64,000 nt of DNA from Astrothelium macrocarpum. Its lineage: Eukaryota; Ascomycota; Dothideomycetes; Trypetheliales; Trypetheliaceae. The stretch covers positions 1 to 64,000 of the forward strand of contig JAGEMR010000109.1 of NCBI GenBank assembly GCA_021030915.1, in the 5' to 3' direction. Of the stretch, positions 10,918 through 23,284 are shown piece by piece (position 1 is the first letter of the stretch; the number at the start of each line of letters is the position of its first letter). The position numbers were made by a program, and so were the translations under genes. The notes under the pieces are model-generated. The model was not told the origin of the DNA, made no database searches, and saw only the letters and a list, made by a program, of their open reading frames with translations.

Positions 10918-11607
10918 GGATGTGGATCAAAGGAAAGGGTCCAGAGAGTACAAGAAGGTCATGAGCTGGAACCTAGACGCAATGGTAACACATTGGAAAC
11001 CTTTGGTAATACATGCTTGCAAGCGAAGAGGGACAAGATGCTGCAAGGACAAAGCATGCAAAACGAGAATGTTCATGGAAATAATTGGTATGATAGCTGT
11101 TGGGCGCTAAGCCTCCTATTGGCCACATTTTTTGGTCTACCTCATCACCTCCATCTGAGTTCATCCGGAGCCGCACGGAGGCTTTCAAAGTTTGTTAGCC
11201 ATCAAGCAGCAACTTGCTTTGTGCGAAAACAAATATGTTTGAAGCAAAGCCCATCGCCGCGGTCTATCCAATAGGACTCCTCGACAATTTGAAACCAGAG
11301 TATACCAGAGTCACCAAAAGGTTCACAGACGTCGCTTAATCTCAAGTTCTTTCGTGCCTAATCAGACATGTCCACGATGAGCTTGAAAATGACTGATTTT
11401 TTTTTTCAAGATCTTTTTGGGAGACCCTCACAGCTTTTCCAATTATAGAAACATAGGACATAGCGTGTACAGCTCATCGAGAGTTTAATTATGCGGCAAA
11501 TTTGGTACGCGCCCAAATCCCATGCGCTGCGCACTGCAGCCATGAACATTAAATTAGCTACCCTTTTTTTCTTTTTATCCTTCGTTTCGGATCTACGCTC
11601 ATTTTTC
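10918..11607. other. Intergenic: HEM13 promoter and aminopeptidase 3' flank
   Basis: Only short overlapping frames without domains. The interval is the upstream region of HEM13 and the downstream region of the aminopeptidase gene, both on the minus strand. Confidence 0.6.
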
Positions 11608-14600
11608 TCACAAATATCCATTCGCTCCCAACCACTCTTTCACCAACGCCCCATCTCTCTCCCTATACCTTGCATTCCCTCTGATCGTATCTCCCACCAC
11701 TCCCAATGTACGATCGTACCCACTATTATTCTTATCCTTGAAGAATGCCTCAATATCCCGCCCCACCGCTTCATCCGCAAACTTCCTCAACGCCAACCTC
11801 AAATACCGATCCAATATAATCAAGTTCCCACCCAGCCGCTCCCGCACCAGCTCCCAATTCTCCTTGATCCACTCCCACTGCACCACCCGAGTCTTCGCAT
11901 TCGCCGCGAGCGCCGCACCCCCACTATGGACGTCCTGCACGGCCACCGCGTCTGAGAACAAGAACGCGAGATACCGACGCGCGAGCTCCTCCGTCTGCAC
12001 GCGGCCGAGCGAATACAACGCCGCTTCCTTCCCGTCAATCGACGTCGTCCGCCGGTACTCGTCCAGCACGGCCTCATACGCGTCTCCGCCGCCCTCGCGC
12101 ACCGCCGTGTCGAAGACGACGCGGCGCAGCGACGGATGCACCGCCGCGGCGTCCCCCGCACGGTGGGCCGCAAAGCGGCGCTGGGCCTCGGCGACAACCG
12201 CCGTGTGGCCGCAGGCCGCCGCGGTCGCCAGGAGCGTCGCGCGGAGCTGGCCCGTGAGGAAGTCTTCCCCGGGGGGAAACGCCCAGCCGATGCTCTCCGC
12301 GGCCGGGGACACGAGGCGGAGGGTGAAGGCGCGGAGGGCGGGCGCGAGGACGGGGTCGGCGGAGAAGACGGTGCGGATTTCGGAGAGGGAGCTGGTGATC
12401 TGCGACCACACGATGGAGTTGGGCTCGCGCTGGAAGGGCGTGAGGAAGGCAAGGAAGGCGGCGGTGGTGCCGTGGCCTGACTTGGCCAGGGCCGCGGCGT
12501 CGCCGATGAGCCCGACGCGGTCTTCGATGCTCAGTTGGTTGGCCGCGGCTGCCTGGCCCAGCTTGGCGAGGCGGGAAGGGGGGTAATTGGTGCGGTAGAA
12601 GCCGGTTTGGTTTTGGTTGAATTTATAAAAACTTTCGTCGATGTGCCGGATGGTCTCTTGTTTCGTTGTGAGGGCGCTTCCTTGGGTTGTAGCTGCCTGC
12701 TGATCCTTGGTGGTTAAGGCAAGTGGCAGCCACCACGTCGTCTGATCCTCCTCGGGTTGAATGTCTCCGGTCAGCAAGAAGCGTGATTGCTCGACGCCAA
12801 TTTGTCCTGGTTCCTCGGCAACGGTGAGAACAGGAAAACCAATCTTCTTGATCCATGCATCCATAAATTGTGGAACGTCTTTGCCTGATGCATGAGCCAG
12901 GGCTGTCCATAGGTCATTAGTCGTAGCATTACTATAGGTATGTGCTTTTAAATAGTCCGAAACGCCCTTTAGAAAGGTTTCGACGCCGAGATGTGCAGCA
13001 AGCATCTGGATTACCGAGGATCCCTTGCGGTAGCTTATGGCGTCAAATACCTGGTCAACTTCCAGAGCGTCTCGAACTGGTACCTCTATTGGATGAGAAT
13101 TTCGCAAGGAATCCAACTCCAATGCCACCTGACCACTATCGATTACGAAGTATGCCCAGATATTCCAATCTGGATGCGTCAGCATCAAGGAATTTCCCAG
13201 AGAAAATCCAAGACCCCTGTACTTACTGGGATAGAAATGATCTAATGCAAACCAACCAACCCAAGTTGCAAAACCTTCGTTCAGCCACAGTTCGTTCCAC
13301 CAGTCCATCGTGACCAGGTTTCCGAACCACTGATGCGCAAGTTCATGTGCAACCACATATGCCACCCTGCGCTTAAATGCTTGGTTGGATGTAGCTTCGT
13401 CAAAAAGCACTGCAGTCGTTCTGCATGTAGTCATCAGTATTAATATCGGAGAATAGAATCTATTTCAGCGATTAGCTGAATGGCTTACCGATATGTAATA
13501 AGACCCCAATTTTCCATAGCACCGTGTGTCTGGCAAGCCTTGGTCAGTGACGTGATCGTACGCATCAAGAGAACGAAGACTTATAATTGCCTGAATAAGA
13601 ATCTCAGCCGCTGCGAGCTGAGCGGACAAGGCTGAAGAAAATGACTTACAAATTCATGCACAGCGAGCAAATCCACTTTTGGTAATGGGTATTCGATATG
13701 GAAAATCTGTTCCACTTAGCCTGCAACCACAGCGCTCCCCGTTCCACAACATTACCTCAGAAAAATAATCCACAATTTGACATGCATTCGTCAAGGCAAA
13801 TCTCCCTTGCTCTTTCAAACCTTTTGTCGTATATACCCGGACCGGCAACTTTCTTCCCTCGTAGCTCCTTTCCGTGAAACCCTCCACAAACTCAAAGTCT
13901 CCTATCGCCCAGGCCAACAGGTACGTGCTCATGATGGGTGTACGCTCGAAGCTTATGACCTTGTACCCAGGCTTCGCTTTACTCTGCTCGACAGACTTCT
14001 CGGGCATGTTGCATAGTGCGACGAAGTCGTCTGGGACTTCAATCGAGACATCAAAGGTAGCCTTCAAATTTGGCTCGTCCCAGCAAGGAAACGCGCGTCG
14101 GGCATCTGAGGACTCAAATTGGGTAGAAAACATGTAATGGTTTCCATCAACTTCTGGGACTGAACGGGCAGGGGCAGCAACAGGTTTGTATCTGGAGCGG
14201 TAGAAACCAGCCATCTAGAATTCAGACAATTTAATATCGATCTGAGATTTGACGGAAGAACGAAGCTTCACCTTGTCGTTTACAGTGCCTGTGAAATTGA
14301 TTGCAAGCTTTCCATTTGGGGTAGGAGGCACTTCTGCGTCGAAATGAAGCGTTGCTCGCCGAGCGCTCTCATCGTAGCTAATTTGGCTAGTTTTGATGGA
14401 TTGCTCCGTCTTTGTGTGCTCAGTGAAGAGCTCAACGCTCTGGATCTGCAATTCGTATGCATTCAACGTGATATCCTTTGAGGGTTGCTTGACTTCGATA
14501 TCAACGACAACAGTGCCATGATACGAGAATTGGCCTCCGAGCTCGATATCATGAATGCTCAAAGCATAATTCTTTGCTTTGACGCTGAGAAAGCATTAAT

Positions 14601-14675
14601 TGACACAGACATTGCAGAGGATATCTCAATGATTGGCACGTACTTGGATGGCAGAATGTCACGATCAGAAGCCAT
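11608..14675 (-). CDS. M1-family zinc aminopeptidase (Aap1/Ape2-like)
   Basis: This gluzincin removes N-terminal residues from peptides. Six exons: 14675-14644, 14584-14272, 14214-13756, 13706-13650, 13529-13489 and 13420-11608, giving about 904 residues. Exon 1 ends inside LPSN, spliced from a GTACGT donor. The substrate-recognition GAMEN motif is at 290-294, encoded by a 41-nt exon. The zinc site is HELAH at 326-330 with the third ligand Glu349 in LWLNEGFATW, an exact HExxHx18E. The C-terminal ERAP1-like domain is complete. The 3' part of exon 6 (about 11880-12560) is much richer in G+C than the rest of the gene. Upstream of the chosen ATG the frame stays open to 14978 and encodes an Arg/Ser-rich, presequence-like segment without an ATG. 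Confidence 0.95.
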
Positions 14676-15961
14676 ATTAGCTGTTACACGAGAAAAAGTT
14701 CTTCTATCAAAACTCGCAAAATTTCTTCTGAAATAGATTGACGGTGGAATAGCCGAGACTCTACGTATAAATGTAGGAGAAGACCGCAATCCAGATCTTT
14801 TAGAAAACGAAAAGGACAGAAAATCTCCAGTCGTGGGAACGTTAATAGCTGGTGGGTGGGTGAATTCAACGCCCGGGCGTGTGTTGATGCATAACGAGGG
14901 AGAACTGCCCCGCGTGTCGTCAATTGAGTGACGAGTGCGGCCATTCGTGTAGGGAACGCTTATCGTCGGCCTACCCACTTTGAGCTAGTTTTTGCATATA
15001 CAATACCATCCAATCGTTCTCATTTGCATCAAGAATTGTACAAGAACCAAAGATATTAGAAGCTGATGATGTGAAGGTGACCTCTTCTTAGCAAGTACTT
15101 TCAAACGGCGTGCATATTCTTTTGGGATTCGAGAAAGAAGGCGTTCATAAAACAATGTATAGGATGTAGTTCTTTCAGACGGTTTTCTTATGCTTCTCAC
15201 GAAATGTCCCAGGAACTCCTTGTAGGAGTAGGGGGGATATCCGAAGATGAAATCTACTGAATGGGCACTTCTCAATAGTATAGAAGTTGTCTTTAATGTC
15301 CAAAAAAAAAAAAATCCTCGGAATTGAAGTTCAGAAAATTCGAAATGTTTAAAACGTGAAGCTGAGGTTTGCTGGGGATGTTGGGTTTGTATAGTTTTTG
15401 AGGTGTTCAGAGCACGGACCTGCATGTTCCGGCTAACTGCCGCCCCATTAGGTCCAACTCGCTATCTACCAGATATTGGGTTGGTACATAGATTCATTGA
15501 TACCTCAAGTACGAATCCTTCGATCGTTGCGATCTATGTAATGATGATCAATGGGAACTGAAACCTGTGTTTGAGCTGGGATTGCATTTCTTCACAGCGA
15601 GCAAGATATTCGGGTGGTCAACTCGGAGCTAATTACACAACTCGTACAATTCTTGGTCGCCTCTAGTCCATCATGTCCACCCAATTCGCATCATGTGAGT
15701 AGGTACGCCCAGTGATCAAACTTCCGCCCTATCGCCCAATCGTGACGCCACAAAGCAAGTGCAGATAACACCCCATGAGCATGCCACAGACCATTAGCAG
15801 AAGAAAAAAAGGTAGAAGCCGGAGGAAAAGAAAGAAAAAAGCAAAGGAGAAATCCGCCGCGAATAACTGATGCACATAGTTCGCCGTTAATGTTTCATCG
15901 CCTATCCATGCATGCCACCTATCTTGGCAACACCGCCGTAACTCCACCCTTGATATCGGAA
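14676..15961. other. Intergenic: aminopeptidase promoter and demethylase 3' flank
   Basis: No gene seen. Positions 14676-14978 are open in the aminopeptidase frame. An A-run lies at 15301-15313, and a polypurine tract at about 15796-15850 lies just past the demethylase stop. Confidence 0.6.
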
Positions 15962-18900
15962 TCATCCCTGCTTCCAAGTCTCCATCGCAGGCATCGTAAT
16001 CGTCTCCGCCAACGCCACTCTACCCCCTCCCATCATCAGCGCCGGATCAATCGCACGATCCACTGCAGCAGCACCGCCATTCTGCGCATTTTCACCGCAC
16101 TCGCTCAACGGACTCGGGATGGGGCGTTGCGGGCTACTCTCAGTACTCCCCTTGGTTGGCTGCACCACCTTCTTGGCCCCATTTGCTGACTCATTCGCTA
16201 TGTCCATGACCTGCGCTTGTACATCTGCTTTTGTGCTTTGATCCGCCTTGGCCGTCTCACCCATCTTCTTGAACAGCTCCTCGTACCGGTGCAGGCTCGC
16301 CTTCTCAGGAGGTGGATTGCGTGCCTCGCGGCCGAGCTGGCTCTGGAAGTCTGCGAGACTCTGGTATTGTGGCTCGGGTTTCATAGGCTGGGCGTACTTG
16401 GCGTGGGCGAGCTCATAGGACTGGTGGCTGTGAGATGAGAGTGGTCGGCCGATGGAAGAAGACCGTGGTCGTGGAAGAGGAAATGGGGAACGTTCGGGAT
16501 TGGGCTGATACTCGGGGGAGAAACCTCCAGGTGGTGGATATGGAGAGACGTAATGCTTTGGCTTGCGGAGGTAAGAATTGCGCAGATATGGGTACTTTTG
16601 GAGGTGCCACAAATAATCGGTATCAGTGGGAGGGGATTGTTGCGGTGTAGCAAGACCCTGTGCCGAATGACGGGAAGGGGGAGGTGTAAATAGATGCTTG
16701 CTACCTGTTGGAGAGCTTGCACTGCCATTTCCCATCATCGGCGCCACAGGTGCACGTTGTTGGGCCGCTTGGGCCGGCATAGTCGACGGTCCAGCTGAGT
16801 ATGGGGGATATGGCGGGAAAGGACCGGATCGAGGTGTAGCTGGGCCTTGTAAAAGCCGTGGATCAATCTTTGGATCCGCAACAGTCTGGCTGGGTCGACG
16901 TTGGGATGTAGCGCTGGGCGAATGTGCGTGTGAAGGTCGCTGTTGCATTTGTGCAGATGGTGCTTTGTTAGATGAACCATAGACCGCGTGCCCCATATAT
17001 ACGGTTGGTCCATTAGCTCCAGGACGGGCTGCAGACGATAGCGATGGGAGAGGTGATGTAGAACCTTGAGTCAGAAAGCTTTTTTGTTTCTTCAGAGCTT
17101 CAGAATCCACACCGAAATGAGGGGGAAGTTTTGGTTTATACTCGTAGGGCCTATCATTAGGCCGTACCATGGGCTGAATCTTTGCATGTCGAGAAGCTGC
17201 CATAGCAACATTGAGCGCATTAACGTTGGCTCCATTTGGGTAGACATTGGTAGGTGGCTTCCGTTCAATATGCTGCACTGGAGCCGGAGGCGGCTTGACT
17301 GTGTCCAGGAAATTGCTCTTGAGGTTATGCGTTGTAATCTTGAGATCGTGAGTATATTGTGCGCGTGCTTCCGTTGATGTTTTGCCAAGGTAGAACCAAA
17401 GCTGGTTCGGCTTATCCATTTCGACCTTCGCTTGAACGGGATTGCGGCATTCAGACTCTGATACAGGATTAAATTCTTGCCATTTGAACGCAGTATTATC
17501 GAAGAAGGGTTCGCCAATTACAGGAGGTCCGTCCTTTTGATTCTGAGTAGACACCGCAGTTTGACTGATCTCAGCAGGAAGAGGAATGGCCTTTTCGGAC
17601 GGTTTGGGTCGTTCGGACTTGGCGGGGTCATGAGGTGCAAGCCATTTCCACTCGATCTCGACGCGATCCCCTTCTGGCAACACTTCCAAGATCACGGTTT
17701 GCTCTGCGGGTCGGTTTTCAACGACAATACCACCAAACACTTCGGCCTGACAAATTTGTGCCTGAGCCACTTGACCAGGCTGCAAGTTCCTGGCGTACTC
17801 TGAGACCAGCTTGTCCTTCTCAAGCAACTCAAAATCAAAGTTCTTGGGCTTCTTTGGTCGGTGGTAACGACATCGAGCGTGATAACCATCCATATAGTAC
17901 TCGGTACCATCTTCACCAAAGGTCGGAACAGGTCCAAAGTCCAGATCTACACCAGCAGCCTGGGCACAAGTGGCGTGGTAAGCTCTCGTGCATTTCTTAG
18001 TACCACATTGGAAACATGCTCCTCGCTTGGAGCGGCAAAAGATGCACCTGAGTTCCAATCGTGCTTTATCGATGCCAGCTACGTTGCAAACAGTTCGCCT
18101 GCCGTTGATTTCGGCGACCCACGTTTCTGGGGTGAGCAAGCCACATATTTCGTGAGCTTTCTGGCCATTGTCGGTGGGAAGGATCTTGTCAAAGCTTGCC
18201 ACATTGGGACACAGAACACAAGGGAGTTCGGACGGTGCCTTGATCCTGAGTTTGATTCGCTTGACTTTCTTTCCAGCATCCTTATCCTTGGGATCTCGCT
18301 TCCTCTTTCGTGGGGTCGCTTTTGCTTTACCAGCTACACTTGGCGGTGGACTTGGCAAGTTTCCACCTTCGTCCTCCAAGTCCTCGTCGTCATCATAATC
18401 AGTTTCCTCGTAATACTCGGGAGTCGGCTCTCCCCTAAGTTTCCGCTCAATTTCACCCACATCAACCCACACACTATCAGCTTCACAATGACATTTGCGA
18501 GCAATCCTACCATAGTCAAGCCAGGCTTCTGTCGCAAAGTTGACGGACTCGGCGCAGTTGTACCCAATATTGTACCCTGAATGATACCCATACGGAAAGG
18601 TGATGACAAATTCGCCCTCGTAATGAACGAGCTTATTGACCTTGATATTATATTGCTGTTGCAGCAAAGCCGGGGAGATCAGGTAGGTCTTGTGACGTAA
18701 GAACTGATCGCAGTTCTTGGCATCATTTGGCCACACATCTACGAGTGTAGGTTAGCAATGCTTCTGCAATTTGAATCGTTCTATACTCACTTTTCATGGC
18801 TGCCTCGAAACGCCTGGCATCTTCTTGCGAAATACTGTACCACTGCTTTGGAGCGCCAAAGTGGATGTAATTGATGCTATAAAGATCGACATCTTCTAAG

Positions 18901-20193
18901 TGCCAAGCAAACGTAGCCTTCCACATGCCCAGATAGAGATATGCGGTATTGACACCAGGGACCTTGGTTCCAAGAACATCCAAGAGATTCTCCAGTTTTG
19001 CAACGTTCCAGCTTGTGGTGGAGTCATCGAAAAGTGAGCCCGGCATATCAGCTCCATACATCGGAGGAGCATAAGTAAGAGTCTTCCAGTACTTATCCTC
19101 CAACTCCGCGCATCGTTCAGGAGTGTACTCATCAACACCGTCAAGTTTGTATTGAAAACCATCAAATGCTGCTTCATCAACATCTTCCACTTTTTCTTCT
19201 CGATTGTTCATGCGCCTAGAAGACACGGACTTCGGCTGACGACCAATGGATTTGGATGGCGAGCCTTTGCTTTCCTTTTTGACCTTTGTCTTCGTGACCC
19301 TGTCCTCTTTTGGAGGAGACAGCGGGGTCGGTGGCTCTTGTGCCTGCTCTTCACCATCGTCTTCTTCGGTCTTGATGCTCTCCTCTGGGACTGGAACCTT
19401 GCGAGGCCTCCCCGGTTTCCGCTTCGTGCCCTCAGCAACAGGGGGAGGAGGTGGGCGACTGGGTGCCGCTTTCTTCATTGCAGAGCCTCGAACAATTTTC
19501 GGCTGGTGACGACGACGTTCACCACGCTTCGCAGGTGGTTGATGTTGTGTCTCTTCTGTCAATGCCTTCCATTGAGGTAAATTGTAGGAACGTTGCTTTT
19601 CGATATTCGCCTGGGTATAGGTGCCATGGGTTCCAGAGAATTCCTGTGTAATTGGATTCTTCACTTTGATTGTTTTGACAGCTTCATTAAGTTCCGAGAG
19701 AGAATCACGCCTTGTAGAAGAGATGAGTTAAGCTTGGTTCGGCAAGATGAAAGTCATCGGGATGCTTACCATTCCTGCGGAGGAATAACTTTGACGATTC
19801 CAGATCTCATTCCGTATTGATCAATCTTGTCAATGAATTTCTTGAAGCTTTTAAACTGTTTCATATCCTGGAAAACACGACATTCATTAGTACGTGCGCA
19901 AGGATCCAAACACAATTGTTGTTTGTACGGAGCACCTCCGCAAGGGAGAGCGATATTGTGGTAAAACTTACTGGTTTGAAGACCGGCACCCTTCCATCTC
20001 CCCAATAGTGATCCGGCCCAATTTCGCCAATATCGTCATCATCATCTTCAGCGTCGGAAAGGTCGGAGGACACGAGTGCAGCCTTGTCTACATCTTCTTC
20101 GCTTGCAGGAGGGGTGAGGTTTTCGGCCACGACGCTGTGTTTCTCCTGCAGAGGCGGACCCTCAACCGTCTCGTGTATGGTTTCGGTTTCCAT
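15962..20193 (-). CDS. JmjN/JmjC/PHD histone lysine demethylase (KDM4/Rph1 type)
   Basis: An Fe(II)/2-oxoglutarate demethylase, expected to act on H3K9/H3K36 methylation in the nucleus. Exons are 20193-19972, 19867-19770, 19710-18791 and 18738-15962, about 1338 residues. JmjN spans about residues 70-110 and is split by an intron within the Trp codon of PPQEW. A linker of about 200 residues with an AT-hook (KPGRPRK) separates it from JmjC. Iron ligands are His377 and Glu379 in WHLEDVD and His466 in YHSGYN; the spacing matches KDM4 enzymes. A zinc-finger PHD/extended-PHD block follows (CVLC, CIFC, CFQC, HATC). A Tudor/chromo-like segment is possible after that, and the remaining roughly 500 residues are a disordered Pro/Ser-rich tail. 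All four exons join in frame with consensus splice sites. Confidence 0.93.
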
Positions 20194-21540
20194 TGTAATA
20201 GGATTGGTTAGGTGAAGGGAAAAGAAAAAAGTATTAAACAATGGTGATTTGTGCTCAGCGATCAAAGGTCTCAGAAGCAAGTGCGCTGTAATCAAGACCT
20301 CACGCAAAGTCGGATGCTAAAGCGAGCGGCAGCCGGTCGCAAAGCACCACACAGGCGCCCCAGCATCAAAGAATTCGCAATGCACCTGATGAAGCTTGAC
20401 GACTGGTAGCTAGAGTCCTATGGAGTAGCTGCGTGAGGGGAGGCGAGGTAGCAGGTTGGGGCTCCGCTTAAAATCCGCTATTCCAAGTTTGTCTAGTGCC
20501 CTCTACTCATCAACGACTACTTTTCGTCCTCGGCTCCTACTATCGGAGTAAGCAAACAACGACAAGGTAAAAGAACATGCTGTAGTGCGATTGACAAAGT
20601 CCTCCAGTTTGACCATTTCAAACTTCTTTGCAGACATGGACCTCAAAAAGGCATGGCATCGCTGGTTGTCGGAAATTTTAATTTATGCTACCGCGTCATC
20701 ACTGCCAACGTTTTGTCTATCGCGCATGACGCTATCAATACCTAGATAGGAAGCATCAAATAGTAGAGAAGACACAACAAGCTATCCAGGTAAGCTTCCC
20801 TAAATCTACTGATGCTCCATCTTCTGTTCAGGCCATTTCTTATTCAAGGTATGGCTAACCATTTTATACCGGACTATGTATGCACCTTTCCCCCTTGTTT
20901 TCTGAGCCGTTTCACCATTCTGTCGCTGCTCCATTTATAAATTACGGTGCGAAAAACTTCCGAATGCTTGAGGCGGAACTTTCTGACCCATATGCGCCAT
21001 CGGGCGGCGGAAAGTGTACCTGCAGGCGGACGCGGGTGCATTAGCGTTGCAACAAACCCGGTTCACAGCGTTGAGATAGGCAATCAGTGGTCAGCTCTCT
21101 CGCCACGTGGAAAATCAAATTAGGGAGCTAAGGACATCGAGAAGACGGAGTGGGAGCATAACAGAGCTCACAACGACCATCAACAAGTACTAGATAGGGT
21201 TTTTTGGTACACATGTACTGCTTCTCTGTAACTTCATTCGCATCTCCAGTCTGATAGTTGTCCTTGTTTCTGAACAGTAATCTGCGTGACGCAGAGATCA
21301 TGCCTAAACCAAGCTCCGTTGGCATGCAGATGACGCTGATATCAAAGCAAAGTTCGACAAACGCCGTTCGCAAATGGCTTGACACGGCAGAATCAGATGC
21401 AGCAATGAAGAGAAAAAAAAAAGGCAAATCACCTTCCTCCCTCACTATCGTCCTCTGTCAGATTTTCAACGCATTATAACCACCAAAGCAGAGGCATTGA
21501 TGCCGAACGCCGAAATGGGCGTCCACACGAAACCTCGCAT
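20194..21540. other. Intergenic: demethylase promoter and YAG7-like 3' flank
   Basis: No gene seen. A 14-mer GCTCCGCTTAAAAT at 20461-20474, about 270 bases upstream of the demethylase ATG, recurs inverted upstream of the next gene. Short frames around 21128-21480 show no coding features. Confidence 0.6.
20461..20474 (+). promoter_or_regulatory. Promoter 14-mer shared with the YAG7-like gene
   Basis: GCTCCGCTTAAAAT occurs here and, on the opposite strand, at about 23438-23451. Both copies sit 150-280 bases upstream of a minus-strand start codon. The function is unknown; a transcription-factor site is an inference. Confidence 0.4.
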
Positions 21541-23284
21541 CTACTGCGGATTAGCATCTCTCCCACGCCCACCACGAAACCCACCACCCCTTCCACCCCG
21601 CCCCCGATACTCGCCGTCTCCTCCTCCACCACCACGTCCCCTAAGCCCACCCCTCCCACGCCTTCCCCCCTCACCATCCCCCCTAAACCCACCCCGTCCA
21701 CGCCTCCCACCAAACTCATTCCCAACGCCTCCACGCCCCCGTCCCCTCGGATGATGCACCACCTGATGAAACCCATCGCCCACACTGCCATTCGGCGCGC
21801 CCGCCACCGCAATCACCGTCTCCACCTCGTCTCCAGCACCCCCGCCCGCGCTCTTCAACGCGAGATTATCCGCCTCCGTCGTCGTCTCGTCGGCCCAGCT
21901 CTGCTTCGCGCCCACCTCCTCCTCCGCGCCCACCACCGCGTTGGACTCGGCAGCAGTAGTACTGCTGGCAGTCGGAGCTGCTGCTGCTGCCGCGCTCTCC
22001 ACCTCGCCCGCGTCGCGCGGCACCATCTCGAAGGACTCGGCGAGCGGGTCGTCGGCGCCTGCCCCCGCCTTGGCAGGAGCTGCGTCCCAGGACTGCGAGG
22101 CGGCGGCGGCGTTGGCGGCGGACGCGGTGGTGCTGGATTGTGGTGGTGGCGCGATGGAGGTGCTCTCGGCGGTGCCGTCGATGGTGGTGGGGAGGTCGGT
22201 GAGGTCGGTGGTGGTGGCGTTGGCGAGGGTCGGGTCGGTGGTGATGGGGGTGTCGGTGGAGGTGGGAGCGAGGGGGTCGGTGGGTTCGGGGTCGGCGTCG
22301 AGGTAGGTTTCTTCGGGGGCGCCTTCGAGGGCTTTGGCTTTCACTTGGGCGTCTGGAGGGGAGATTAGTGGGATGGTGAGGTTGAAAGGATGGATTGGGG
22401 GAGGTAAACGCACAGGTTACGGATAGGATGGTGCCGTCTGTGGCTGGGACAGGATCGTCGGTGCCGTCAATTACCTTCTCCGCTGCGGCAACTGCATTCG
22501 CGTCGCCTCCGTACACGAGAAGTAAGGCGCCCTCGAATGCCTTGCCTTCTTCCGAATTATCATCCTCGTTTTGCCTCATTGCTGCGGCTGCACGCAAGAA
22601 GCGAGAAAAGGTGAGCAAACGGTGCTTGACATCTTTCTTTGCTTCCACTGCAGCTTCAGCTTTTATTGTTTCCGTGATTTTCTCAAGCTCTTTGGTGTGA
22701 GCCGATTGCAGCAGTTCCTTCTCGGTTGTCAGGCGTTGTTGGTACTCTTCATCGAATTTCTTGTACTGGGCCACCTGTTCCTCTGACTGACGGAGTTGGG
22801 CTTGAAGAGCGGGTTTGCGAAGTGCTTGTTCTTTCTGATCGGCATTAATCTTGCGAGCGGCAACAAGAGCATCCAAAGATTGGTCGGGATTCTCAGCGAT
22901 TATGGCATCAACTTTTTGAGTCGCGTTCTGTAGAGATGTCAGCTCCAAGTCGACTTTAATACATATTACTCTGCTCTTGAAAACCGCATACTAGCTTCTT
23001 ACTGATGTTTCGGATGTTTCTAGAAGGCTCTATTAGCTCAAAACTCAAAAGAAAAATTCCTGTGCACAAACGTACTTGTTTAGCTCTCGAATGTACGGGC
23101 TTTCGTGAGGTGAGTCAACTCCATTGACTTTGAGTCCCAGAGTCCCAGCTTCGCCTGGAGATTCCGAGCCCGTTGTTGTAAGTGCTGTGGGAGTCGAAGA
23201 CGACCCTCCCTTGGCTTTCTTCTTCTTGGAGTTTTTGGGTTCTCCGGTCTGCACAGGAGGATTGGAAATGGCGGTAGCTGACAT
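21541..23284 (-). CDS. YAG7-like protein with C-terminal RGG repeats
   Basis: Four exons: 23284-23076, 23019-22992 (28 nt), 22927-22414 and 22352-21541, about 520 residues. It opens with a lysine-rich, low-complexity segment (SKKKKAKG), then SPYIRELNKNIRNISKKL and a helical, probably coiled-coil region with LDALVAARKINADQKEQAL and many Glu/Lys/Gln. A Thr/Ala-rich acidic region follows, and the last about 80 residues are RGG/RGRGG repeats typical of RNA-binding proteins. The N-terminal and helical blocks match what I remember of the uncharacterised fungal YAG7-like family; that name is from memory. RNA or ribosome association is inferred from the RGG tail. The third donor is GTGCGT, chosen because the neighbouring GTAACC would put a stop in frame. 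The 3' exon is very GC-rich. Confidence 0.8.

Noticed and set aside
11738..12586. Long plus-strand frames opposite the aminopeptidase
   Set aside because: They lie antisense to a GC-rich coding exon with clear M1 homology; composition explains their openness.
21751..22368. Plus-strand and second minus-strand frames in the YAG7-like region
   Set aside because: Arg/His/Gly-rich shadows of the GC-rich RGG and Thr/Ala coding exon.
22412..22420. GTAACC donor for the third YAG7-like intron
   Set aside because: It would put the next exon in a frame with an early stop; the GTGCGT six bases further keeps the frame.
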